DNA of 40,831 nucleotides from Insolitispirillum peregrinum (GTDB taxonomy: Bacteria > Pseudomonadota > Alphaproteobacteria > Rhodospirillales > Rhodospirillaceae), in NCBI RefSeq assembly GCF_042665255.1, contig NZ_JBHTCD010000041.1; one strand, written 5' to 3'. The stretch's first letter is position 1. Each line of letters opens with the position of its first letter. The translations under genes and the position numbers were made by a program. Shown here piece after piece: positions 26,280 through 33,603 of the stretch. The notes below the pieces were generated by a model. That model saw nothing but the letters and a program-made list of their open reading frames with translations, did not search any database and was not told where the DNA came from.

Positions 26280-27068
26280 TCACGGGGCCGGAGTCATGTC
26301 CTGCACGTTGACCCACAGCAGGCCGCCAACTTCCACCGGCACCATGGCACCGGTCGGGGCTTTCATCGGCGCGTCACCCTCGACCAGCGCCGCCATCCCC
26401 CACCATCCCGCACGCGGCAGGGCAATGGTGAACACGCCGCGCTCATCGGCCTTCACCACTTGCGTCACGAACGGGTCTTCCGGGATGGTGATCCGCCCCT
26501 GCCCGCGGTATTCGATTTCGATTTCGGCATGGGGGACCGGCTTGCCCTGTGACAGCACCCGCCCCTGAAACACCATCCCGGTCCACAGACCATAAGGACG
26601 GGTCAGCGGCTGGATTTCCACCGGCAGACCAATCAGGTCATCCCAGCCCTGTTCTTCGCCCAGCGCATTCACCACCACCTTGGAATGATGGACGATCATC
26701 TTGCCTTCGGCGGGTTCCCAATAGGGCGCCGGAGACAGAAAGAACTGATAGTCGCCCGGTCCCGGCACGGTGTAATCCAGCTGATAGGCGGTTTTGCCAT
26801 CCTGCGGCTGACGCACCAGCGTGGAGGTCAGGTCGGTAATCTTGCCTCCGGCGAACACCCCGGCCCGCTGCGGCGGCCCCATCTCCATCACCGGGCCACC
26901 TTCCATCGGATGGGTAAAGACCATCGACAAGCGCTCGGCCAGCCCGCTGCGCTCGCTCAGCAGCGGCAGCGTCGGCAGGATTTCCTGAAAATGTGCCGAT
27001 GCCGACAGCGGAGCCAGCGCCCCTGCCATCATCCCGGCCAGCACCAGCGCTTTTACCGCCTTGTTCAT
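26280..27068 (-). CDS. Periplasmic metal-uptake accessory protein, DUF4198/NikK-like
   Basis: The 262-residue protein has a signal peptide ending SASA, with a mature N-terminus HFQEILPTLP. Conserved-looking segments include LSMVFTHPMEGGPVMEMGPP, VPGPGDYQFFLSPAPYWEPA and a C-terminal beta-rich LPRAGWWGMAAL. This pattern fits DUF4198 proteins such as NikK, linked to Ni/Co importers. The start at 27068 was chosen with GGGGGA upstream; ATG 27080 is also possible. Same strand as nikM and nikL, but a 341-bp gap with repeats separates them. Confidence 0.8.
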   Translation of the reverse strand: MNKAVKALVLAGMMAGALAPLSASAHFQEILPTLPLLSERSGLAERLSMVFTHPMEGGPVMEMGPPQRAGVFAGGKITDLTSTLVRQPQDGKTAYQLDYTVPGPGDYQFFLSPAPYWEPAEGKMIVHHSKVVVNALGEEQGWDDLIGLPVEIQPLTRPYGLWTGMVFQGRVLSQGKPVPHAEIEIEYRGQGRITIPEDPFVTQVVKADERGVFTIALPRAGWWGMAALVEGDAPMKAPTGAMVPVEVGGLLWVNVQDMTPAP

Positions 27069-27267
27069 CGCGTCCCCCATGGTTTTTGTCGCCCGCTGCA
27101 CAGGCAAAAATTATGCGACTTTCTCAAAAATGCCCTGTTCCCGACGGGCAGCTACGGCTTCTGCATGCCGAACCCACAAAAGATTATGCGACACGCTCCC
27201 ACCATACTCACCGCCAGCTCTGGCTTGCTTCGGATGGTTTTGACCAAAAAGCAATGGCTCGACAAGC

Positions 27268-27301
27268 AAAAAATACCTCGCCTCCCGCAAAGGCAGGAGG
27301 C
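27268..27301 (-). terminator. Terminator after gst or attenuator before nikK
   Basis: On the minus strand GCCTCCTGC and GCGGGAGGC (27301 to 27280) form a 9-bp stem with one wobble and a 4-nt loop. T6 follows after six bases (27273-27268). It lies 260 bp after gst and 200 bp before nikK, so it may simply end gst or act as an expression platform for nikK. Confidence 0.6.
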
Positions 27302-27343
27302 ACTTTCTCATATTGCACTGCAGCATTTCAGGAAAATGGGAGA

Positions 27344-27388
27344 GGCGGGCGTCCTTGGGATTGTCGGGGGGATGACAGGACGCCCGCC
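27344..27388. promoter_or_regulatory. Long perfect hairpin in the nikK leader
   Basis: GGCGGGCGTCC (27344-27354) and GGACGCCCGCC (27378-27388) are perfect 11-bp arms. A nested TGTC/GACA pair sits inside a C- or G-rich loop. No T-run follows. Either an RNA element of the nikK leader or a DNA operator. Confidence 0.45.
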
Positions 27389-27559
27389 CAGATGCCTGCC
27401 GGGGGCGGCCAGGCCGGGTGCGCAGCCAAGAGCGTTTCAGGGCTGCGGTCTGCTGGCGGTGCCCAGCCTCTCCATCGGACAGGGCAACCGCAAAACCAAG
27501 GCCACCTTGCCAGCGCCCCTCAGCCCCTACAGTGATCCCTGTCACAGCACAGACCGATT

Positions 27560-28213
27560 TCATGGATATTTAGAACTATTCTCTGCAGCGGGCCGATAGC
27601 CTTCCTCCAGCAGCACCTGCCGCACCTTGGGCCGGGTCAGCATCAGGGTAAAATGATCACGACAAGCCGGAGGCATCGGCAAATGCAGGCGGTCGGCCCA
27701 GAATTCCAGATAAAACAGCGCCGCATCGGCAATGCAGAACTGGCCGAACAGATAGCCTCCGTCCGATCCCTGCAACCGCTTGCCCATCAGGGTCAGCCCC
27801 TGCGCCACGATTGCCTTGCCCTGCCCTTCGATCACCGGCAGGTCCTCGTCCCGGATCAGATAGCGTTCGGGCACAAACAGGCGGGTAAAGCCCTGCTGGT
27901 GGATGGTGCCGACACAGTGGCTCAGAACCTCCAGCACTTCGGCCTGCCGGTCGGCTCCGTCGGGCAACAGCCGTCCGCGCGGATAGGCCAGCGCCAGCCA
28001 CCAGGCAATGGCGATGAATTCACTCAGCACGCTGCCGTCTTCGCGCACCAGCACCGGAATGCTGCCTTTGGGGTTGAGGGCGAGAAAGGCCGGTTTGGTG
28101 TGATCCCCGGCGGGCATGTTGACGATCTGGACCTGAAACAGCACATCCAGTTCTTCGAGCAGAATGTGAATCCCGGTCGAACACGAGCCAGGGGCCATAT
28201 AAAACGTCATCAT
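27560..28213 (-). CDS. Glutathione S-transferase family protein
   Basis: The 217-residue protein has an N-terminal thioredoxin-like domain (MTFYMAPGSCSTGIHILLEEL; Ser/Cys at the usual GSH-activating place). LNPKGSIPVLVREDGSVLSEF carries the cis-Pro and Ser that bind glutathione. A helical C-domain contains GGYLFGQFCIADAALFYLEFW. It resembles Beta/GstB-type bacterial GSTs; the substrate is unknown. The start is ATG 28213 or 28210, with GGAGG upstream. It is same-strand but separated from nikK by a terminator-like hairpin. Confidence 0.88.
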   Translation of the reverse strand: MMTFYMAPGSCSTGIHILLEELDVLFQVQIVNMPAGDHTKPAFLALNPKGSIPVLVREDGSVLSEFIAIAWWLALAYPRGRLLPDGADRQAEVLEVLSHCVGTIHQQGFTRLFVPERYLIRDEDLPVIEGQGKAIVAQGLTLMGKRLQGSDGGYLFGQFCIADAALFYLEFWADRLHLPMPPACRDHFTLMLTRPKVRQVLLEEGYRPAAENSSKYP

Positions 28214-28382
28214 CGCGCAGAATCCTCCATTGGCGTTCATCCCTGCCATGGACAAAGCAAGATCAGCGCCAGTTGGAGAAACGCTGCCTTTTCAGAGCGT
28301 TGGCCGCCGCCCCGGCGGCGACCCCATGTTGACTCTGCGACAGACTGTCGGCTGTCGTCGGCATTTTTGCTGCAACACCCCC

Positions 28383-28445
28383 TTGTCGAACAGGACATGG
28401 TCTGTTTAGATACCCGCTCGTTTGCGAATAATTATCACTTTCGCA
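28383..28445 (+). promoter_or_regulatory. Probable iron-regulated promoter with Fur-like site for the sigma-factor gene
   Basis: TTGTCG (28383-28388) and TAGATA (28407-28412), 18 bp apart, resemble a sigma-70 promoter. Just downstream TGCGAATAATTATCACTT and TTCGCA make an imperfect palindrome (28423-28445). Its core ATAATTATCA resembles Fur boxes. Fur repression of ECF sigma/anti-sigma pairs for siderophore uptake is the known pattern; binding here is inferred. Confidence 0.5.
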
Positions 28446-28469
28446 TCACTCCTGTCGGGTATTGCCAGC

Positions 28470-28976
28470 GTGACTACCAGTGGAACTGTCCTGACGGTCT
28501 ACATGGCCCATCGCGGCGCCTTGCTGAGCTATGCCAGCAGCATTGTCGGTGACCGCTCGTCAGCCGAAGACGTGGTACAGGAAGCCTATCTGCGCTTCAG
28601 TTCGGTGGCCGACGCCCGCCCGCTGGACGAGCCGGTCGGCTATCTGTACCGCATCGTGCGCAATCTGGCGCTCGACTGTCGCCGCCGCACCACCCGTGAG
28701 GAAAGCGTGGTCGAGCACCCCGGAGATGCCCCGCTGCTGGCTGCCGCCGACAGCACACCCTCCCCCGAAGCCACCCTGCTGGCCCGCGATGACATCCAGC
28801 GCCTGATGGCGGCGATGGCCGAATTGCCGGAACGCACACGGCTGGCACTGGAAATGCGGCGCTTTGGCGATTACAAACTACGAGAGATTGCCGATCATCT
28901 GGGGGTGTCGGTGTCTTTGGTTCACGAGATAATCGCCGATGGTCTGGCCCATTGCCGCCGTCGGATGCAGGGGTAG
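28470..28976 (+). CDS. ECF sigma factor, FecI-like
   Basis: The protein has 168 residues from GTG 28470. Sigma region 2 is LSYASSIVGDRSSAEDVVQEAYLRF, then YLYRIVRNLALDCRRR. Region 4 is LPERTRLALEMRRFGDYKLREIADHLGVS with VSLVHEIIADGLAHC. It would direct RNA polymerase to the TonB receptor gene when its FecR partner signals ferric-siderophore binding. The start is uncertain: TTG 28422 would lie inside the Fur-like site, ATG 28503 would trim region 2, and no candidate has a strong ribosome-binding site. FecR follows 12 bp downstream. Confidence 0.9.
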   Translation: MTTSGTVLTVYMAHRGALLSYASSIVGDRSSAEDVVQEAYLRFSSVADARPLDEPVGYLYRIVRNLALDCRRRTTREESVVEHPGDAPLLAAADSTPSPEATLLARDDIQRLMAAMAELPERTRLALEMRRFGDYKLREIADHLGVSVSLVHEIIADGLAHCRRRMQG

Positions 28977-28988
28977 GCGCAGGCCACG

Positions 28989-29996
28989 ATGAGCGCAACG
29001 GAACAGGACACCCATCAGCAGGACGGCGACGCCCTTGGACACGAGGCGGCGCACTGGCTGCTGGCCCTTGAGGACGACCCCGACAACACCGCCCTGCACA
29101 CCACCATTGCCGCCTGGCGGGCACGGTCGGCCGCCCATGAACAGGCATGGCAGGAAACCTGCGCCACCTATGGCCTGATGGCCCACCTGCCTGCCACGAC
29201 CGAGGCCCAATGGCCGCCGCGCAGCGCCACCGTTCATGTGCTGCCAACCCGACAGGCATGGCGCGGGATGGGGTGGCGGGTCGCCGCCAGCATTGCCGTG
29301 CTGGCCTTTGGCAGCCTGACCTGGCAATCATGGCCAATGCTGACCGCCGATTACCTCAACAGCGGCCATCAGCCAAACGTTGTCACACTGGAAGACGGCA
29401 GCCGCCTGCATCTGGCCCCCGACAGCGCCGTACAGGTTGACTATCAGCCCCATCAGCGAACGATCACCCTGCAACGGGGCGAAGCCTTCGTCGAGGTCTC
29501 CCCCAATCCCCAACGCCCGTTAAGCGTTTCCAGCGGTCCGTTACAGGTCACCGCCATCGGAACGGCCTTTGCCGTGCGGGCGCAGGATTCGTTCAGTGCC
29601 GCTCAGGTCAGCGTGCGCAGCGGTACGGTGCAGATTTCCTGCCATGGACGGCAAGACGATGCCCTCCAGGCTTCGGCGGGCAGCCTGATTGATGCCGATT
29701 GCCAGCAATCTCCCCGCGCCTTCGCCACCCGGCAACAGCCGCCCGAACAGGTCGCCGCCTGGACCCACGGGCAACTGGTGGTCAATGACCGTCCGGTGCG
29801 CGAGGTCATCGCCCAACTGGAGCCCTATCTGCCCGGCACCCTGCTGGTCAACGCCGACTTCGCCCCGACCCAGCGGGTGACCGGCGTCTACACCCTTGAT
29901 GCGCCGCAAGAGGCTTTGCAGGCGGTGGTCAGCGTCCACGGCGGCGAGGTCAAAGGCTTGGCACCGTGGCTGATGGTGATCGAAGACAAGAAATAA
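28989..29996 (+). CDS. FecR-family anti-sigma / signal-transducing protein
   Basis: This 335-residue inner-membrane protein relays receptor occupancy to the ECF sigma factor. The N-terminal cytoplasmic anti-sigma part (about 10-90) has the DUF4880-type motif ALHTTIAAWRARSAAHEQAW. One membrane helix lies at about 97-113. The periplasmic FecR domain (TLEDGSRLHLAPDSAVQVDY, then LQVTAIGTAFAV) ends with an STN-like segment. Gene order sigma-FecR-receptor is typical. A weak hairpin with a T-run separates it from the receptor gene. Confidence 0.94.
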   Translation: MSATEQDTHQQDGDALGHEAAHWLLALEDDPDNTALHTTIAAWRARSAAHEQAWQETCATYGLMAHLPATTEAQWPPRSATVHVLPTRQAWRGMGWRVAASIAVLAFGSLTWQSWPMLTADYLNSGHQPNVVTLEDGSRLHLAPDSAVQVDYQPHQRTITLQRGEAFVEVSPNPQRPLSVSSGPLQVTAIGTAFAVRAQDSFSAAQVSVRSGTVQISCHGRQDDALQASAGSLIDADCQQSPRAFATRQQPPEQVAAWTHGQLVVNDRPVREVIAQLEPYLPGTLLVNADFAPTQRVTGVYTLDAPQEALQAVVSVHGGEVKGLAPWLMVIEDKK

Positions 29997-30025
29997 TTCC
30001 GCAAAACCAATACATTGTAAAAAAT

Positions 30026-30068
30026 TCACCCTGCCGGTGACTTTTTTTCCGAAAAGCCGCCTTCGGCT
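30026..30068 (+). terminator. Weak intercistronic terminator or attenuator before receptor gene
   Basis: TCACC-CTGCC-GGTGA (30026-30040) is followed by CTTTTTTT (30041-30048). A second small hairpin AGCCG-CCTT-CGGCT lies at 30055-30068. The five-bp stem is weak. It may reduce read-through from sigma/FecR into the receptor gene, which would then depend on its own ECF-driven promoter. Confidence 0.4.
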
Positions 30069-30153
30069 GACGTTGCTTCAACAAGAGGTGAAACTGCGTC
30101 GCATTCCGAAAAGAGCGCAGCCCTCTTCTGCACAAAAGCAACGGAGAAGACCT

Positions 30154-32628
30154 GTGACTCTTGGGGGACTGACCACTTCCACCGCCCGGCCAGCGCGCCC
30201 TGTTCGCGCCTCGGCCCTGTTTGCCCGCTGCTCGGGATGGGCACTGATCACCAGCCTGCTGCTGGCCGCCCCGGCGGCGCTGGCCCAGACCGCCACCAGC
30301 GGCACCACCACCACCCGCGCCTTCAGCATTCCCGCCCAACCGCTGGCACAGGCGGTGATGCAGTTCGGCCAGCAGGCGGGCATGCAGATTTCCGCCGATG
30401 CCGCCTTGCTGACCGGCAAACGCTCCTCTGGCGTCTCGGGCAGCCTGTCGCCGGAACAGGCGTTGCTGCGCCTGCTGGACAGTACCGGCGTCGGCTATCG
30501 TCTGGTCAATGGCTCGACCGCCGTCCTCTATGCCTTGCCCGCTGATCAAAGCTCGCAAGCCCTGCAACTGGCGCCGGTGGTGGTCAGTGCCGCCGGAGCG
30601 CAAGGGATGGGCACCGTCGGTGAACCGCCGGTCGCTTATGCTGGCAAGCAGGTGGCACGCGGTGGCCGCCTGGGCTCGCTGGGCAACAGCGACATGATGG
30701 ACAACGCCTTTAGCGTCACCAGCTTTACCGAAGACCTGATGACCAACCAGCAGGCGGAAACCATCAGCGACGTGCTGGCCAATGATCCGGCGGTGCGCAC
30801 CAGCTATGGCTATGGCAATTTCTCCGAGCAGTTCGTCATTCGCGGCTTTCCGCTGAACGCCGACGACATTTCCGTCGATGGCCTGTATGGCCTGTCCCCC
30901 CGCCAGATCGTCGGTACCGAGCTGTACGAGCGGGTGGAAGTCCTGCGCGGTGCCAATGCCTTCCTCAACGGGGTGTCGCCCAGCGGCTCGGGGATCGGCG
31001 GCGGCGTCAATCTGCTGCCAAAGCGGGCCGGAAACACCCCGTTGACCCGCCTGACCACCACCTATGGCATGGACAGCCGCGTTGGGGCCCATCTGGATGT
31101 CGGTCGCCGGTTTGGTGATCAGCAGGAATGGGGCGCGCGGGCCAATCTGGTGATGCGCGACGGCAATACCGCCATTGATGACGAACGGCGCTCGACCCAA
31201 ATCATCGCGCTGGGACTGGACCGGCAGGGTGAAGATACCCGCGTCTCGCTCGACCTCAACCGCCAGAACATCCGCATTGATCAGGGCCGCCCGGTGGTCT
31301 ACCTGAACGGCTCGCAGGTTCCCAAGGCTCCCGATGCCAGCAGCAACTATGCGCAGGGGTGGACCTTTTCAGAGATGACCGATACCACCGCCCAGATGCG
31401 GATCGAACACGACCTGACCGACGCGCTGATGGCCTATGCCGCCTTTGGCGGCCGCATGATGCGCGAAGACGGTTCCTATTCGTCGCCAACCGTCAACAGC
31501 AACGGCGTCGGCACCATGCGCCGGATGGATGTCCCGCGCGAAGACACCACCCTGACCGGACAGGCCGGTCTGCGCGCCAAGGCCACCACCGGCGCGGTCG
31601 GGCACCAGATCGACCTCGGGGCGTCGTCGCTCGATACCACCAACCGCAATTCCTATGAAATGTCCGGCACGGTGGTCGCCAACCTCTATGCGCCGATTGA
31701 CGTTGCCACCCCGCGCACCACAACGACCGGCGGCGACCAGACCAATCTGCCCAAGGTCAGCCAGAGCCACATGCGCAGCCTGTTTGCCTCTGACACCCTG
31801 GCCTTTCTGGATGACCGCGTGCTGCTGACCGCCGGTCTGCGCCAGCAGATGATCCACGTCGAAGGCTATAGCCGCACCACCGGCGAACGCACCTCGAACT
31901 ACAGCGATGATGCGATGACCCCGGTGGTCGGGTTGGTGGTCAAACCGACCGAGCGCCTGTCGCTGTACGCCAACCGCATCGAAGGTCTGGCTCCCGGCCC
32001 GACCGCTCCGTCAACGGCGGCGAACTCCGGCGAGATGTTCGAGCCGTACAAGTCCGTCCAGTACGAAGTCGGAGCCAAGCTCGATTACGGCAGCATCGGC
32101 GGCTCGGTGGCGGTGTTCCAGACCACCCAGCCGACCGGCGTCACCGACCCCACCACCCGCGTCTATTCGGTTGATGGCGAGCAGCGCAACCGGGGCATCG
32201 AGCTGATGGCCTTTGGCGAGCCGCTTGAAGGTGTCCGCCTGCTGGGCGGTGTCACCCTGCTGCAAACCCGCCTCAGCGGGACGGCGGGCGGGATCAATGA
32301 TGGCAACGATGCCGTCGGCGTGCCGAACTATCAGGCCAATCTGGGCGCCGAATGGGACCCGGAGTTCCTGCCCAACGTCACCCTGTTCGCCCGCGTCCTG
32401 CACACCGGCAGCCAGTACGTCGATGCCGCCAACACCCTGAAAGTCCCCGACTGGTCACGGCTGGATGTCGGCGGTCGCTATACCACCGAGATCAATTCCC
32501 TGCCGGTGGCCTTTCGCGCCAACATCGAAAACCTGACCGACGAGTCCTATTGGGCTTCGGCCAACGGCGGCTATCTGACGCTGGGCAATCCCTTGACCGC
32601 CAAGCTGTCGGTGGCGGTGGATTTTTAA
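30154..32628 (+). CDS. TonB-dependent siderophore receptor with signalling (STN) domain
   Basis: This 824-residue outer-membrane receptor has a signal peptide ending LAAPAALA. An STN signalling domain (about 50-125, RAFSIPAQPLAQAVMQFG) talks to FecR. A TonB-box-like APVVVSA (about 150) precedes the plug (FVIRGFPLNADDISVDGLYG, YERVEVLRGANAFLNG). The beta-barrel ends in a C-terminal aromatic (SVAVDF). It is FecA/FpvA-like in design, taking up an iron-siderophore; the ligand is not readable. GTG 30154 (CGGAGAAG upstream) gives a proper signal peptide; the frame extends further upstream without support. Confidence 0.94.
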   Translation: MTLGGLTTSTARPARPVRASALFARCSGWALITSLLLAAPAALAQTATSGTTTTRAFSIPAQPLAQAVMQFGQQAGMQISADAALLTGKRSSGVSGSLSPEQALLRLLDSTGVGYRLVNGSTAVLYALPADQSSQALQLAPVVVSAAGAQGMGTVGEPPVAYAGKQVARGGRLGSLGNSDMMDNAFSVTSFTEDLMTNQQAETISDVLANDPAVRTSYGYGNFSEQFVIRGFPLNADDISVDGLYGLSPRQIVGTELYERVEVLRGANAFLNGVSPSGSGIGGGVNLLPKRAGNTPLTRLTTTYGMDSRVGAHLDVGRRFGDQQEWGARANLVMRDGNTAIDDERRSTQIIALGLDRQGEDTRVSLDLNRQNIRIDQGRPVVYLNGSQVPKAPDASSNYAQGWTFSEMTDTTAQMRIEHDLTDALMAYAAFGGRMMREDGSYSSPTVNSNGVGTMRRMDVPREDTTLTGQAGLRAKATTGAVGHQIDLGASSLDTTNRNSYEMSGTVVANLYAPIDVATPRTTTTGGDQTNLPKVSQSHMRSLFASDTLAFLDDRVLLTAGLRQQMIHVEGYSRTTGERTSNYSDDAMTPVVGLVVKPTERLSLYANRIEGLAPGPTAPSTAANSGEMFEPYKSVQYEVGAKLDYGSIGGSVAVFQTTQPTGVTDPTTRVYSVDGEQRNRGIELMAFGEPLEGVRLLGGVTLLQTRLSGTAGGINDGNDAVGVPNYQANLGAEWDPEFLPNVTLFARVLHTGSQYVDAANTLKVPDWSRLDVGGRYTTEINSLPVAFRANIENLTDESYWASANGGYLTLGNPLTAKLSVAVDF

Positions 32629-32632
32629 GGGT

Positions 32633-32653
32633 GTGGAGCACTGCTCTACACCT
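32633..32653. repeat. Near-palindromic hairpin between converging genes
   Basis: GTGTGGAGCA and TGCTCTACAC form a 9-10 bp stem around a tiny loop just after the receptor stop. It resembles the ggagcagcgctcc module of the dispersed repeats (gtgtggagca in common). No T-run, so any terminator role is uncertain. Confidence 0.5.
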
Positions 32654-32667
32654 GTAGCTCCCCGTGC

Positions 32668-33417
32668 CTACTTCACTGCCGCATTGCCACCATCGGCAAA
32701 CAGGGCTGCGCCGGTCACAAAACTGGCCAGCGGACTGGCGAGGAACAGGGCGGCCGAGGCCAGTTCCTCGGGCCGGGCGATCCGCTTCATGGCGTGCAGC
32801 CCGGCGGCCCAGTCCTTTTGCGCCTGATCACCGGCCATTTCGGTATCGACGCCTCCCGGCAGCAGGGCGTTGGCGCGGATGCCCTGCGCGGCATAATCGG
32901 CGGTAATGCCCTTCACCAATCCAGCCAAACCGGCCTTGGCCGTGCCATAGGCGGCCATGCCGGGAAGCCCGACACTGGTACCGACAAAGCTGGAGGTGAA
33001 CACCAGTGCCCCACCACCGCGCGCCAGCATCGCCGGAATCTGGCTGCGCGCCCCCAGCCAGGCGGCAGTCAGATTGACCGACAGGGTGTTCTGCCAGTCG
33101 TCCAGCGTGATCTCTGCCAGCGGTTTGACCGCCCCGATCACCCCGGCGTTGTTGATCGCCACATCCAGCCCCCCGAACTGCTCGACGGCCCCGGCAACAA
33201 TCCGCTGATGAGTCGCCGGGTCGGTGACATCCCCGATCACCAGATGGACGCGGCCCCCGTGGCGGCGGATGTCGTCGGCCACCACCTCCAGCCGGTCCTG
33301 TCGGCGGGCATTCAGCACAACGGCGGCCCCCTGCCCGGCAAACATCCGCGCAATCGCCCGGCCAATGCCGGACGAAGCCCCCGTCACAACCGCAACCTTG
33401 TTTTCCAGTAGTCTCAT
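32668..33417 (-). CDS. Short-chain dehydrogenase/reductase
   Basis: This 249-residue classical SDR has the NAD(P) motif TGASSGIG (about 13-20) and NNAG (about 89). The active-site Ser is in FTSSFVG, and YGTAK carries the Tyr-Lys pair. Arg residues after the second beta strand (LNARRQDRL) favour NADP(H) over NAD. The substrate is unknown. It is divergent from ada, and a long palindrome lies between the two starts, so the two may be co-regulated. Confidence 0.92.
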   Translation of the reverse strand: MRLLENKVAVVTGASSGIGRAIARMFAGQGAAVVLNARRQDRLEVVADDIRRHGGRVHLVIGDVTDPATHQRIVAGAVEQFGGLDVAINNAGVIGAVKPLAEITLDDWQNTLSVNLTAAWLGARSQIPAMLARGGGALVFTSSFVGTSVGLPGMAAYGTAKAGLAGLVKGITADYAAQGIRANALLPGGVDTEMAGDQAQKDWAAGLHAMKRIARPEELASAALFLASPLASFVTGAALFADGGNAAVK

Positions 33418-33490
33418 GGTTCCAACGCCTTTCTGTTTCGACCTGATCGCCTGCCCACAGCATCGGACAGCGCAACCGCCCCGCCACTCC

Positions 33491-33531
33491 GTTTCTTGCG
33501 CTCAAATCCTGTTATTTTGAGCGCAAGAAAC
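33491..33531. promoter_or_regulatory. 16-bp-arm palindrome with Ada-box-like halves
   Basis: GTTTCTTGCGCTCAAA (33491-33506) and its exact complement (33516-33531) flank a 9-nt centre. Each half, read outward, contains ATTTGAGCGCAA or ATTTTGAGCGCAA. From memory the E. coli Ada site is AAT-N6-GCAA within AATTAAAGCGCAA, so the halves match well in the GCGCAA part. It lies 73 bp before ada and 74 bp before the SDR start. An autoregulatory Ada operator is the best guess. Confidence 0.6.
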
Positions 33532-33603
33532 GGGGTTCTTCCGGCTACAGTGGCTGTCAAACTCTGGCCCGATCAGCAGGCCCGATCAGCAGGGAGCCCG
33601 GCC

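Larger units (their letters stand above)
27069..27559 (-). other. Structured GC-rich leader between gst and nikK
   Basis: This 491-bp stretch has no supported gene; an open frame at 27111-27563 on the minus strand lacks a ribosome-binding site and family resemblance. It contains a strong hairpin (27344-27388) and a terminator-like hairpin (27268-27301), listed separately. I looked for the cobalamin B12-box and did not find it. Confidence 0.45.

Noticed and set aside
27069..27559. Cobalamin riboswitch upstream of nikK
   Set aside because: No GCCACTG-type B12 box or other conserved core recognised by eye on the minus strand; a covariance search would be decisive.
27111..27563. A 150-codon minus-strand frame between gst and nikK
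   Set aside because: Overlaps strong hairpins, no ribosome-binding site, no recognisable sequence; treated as leader DNA.
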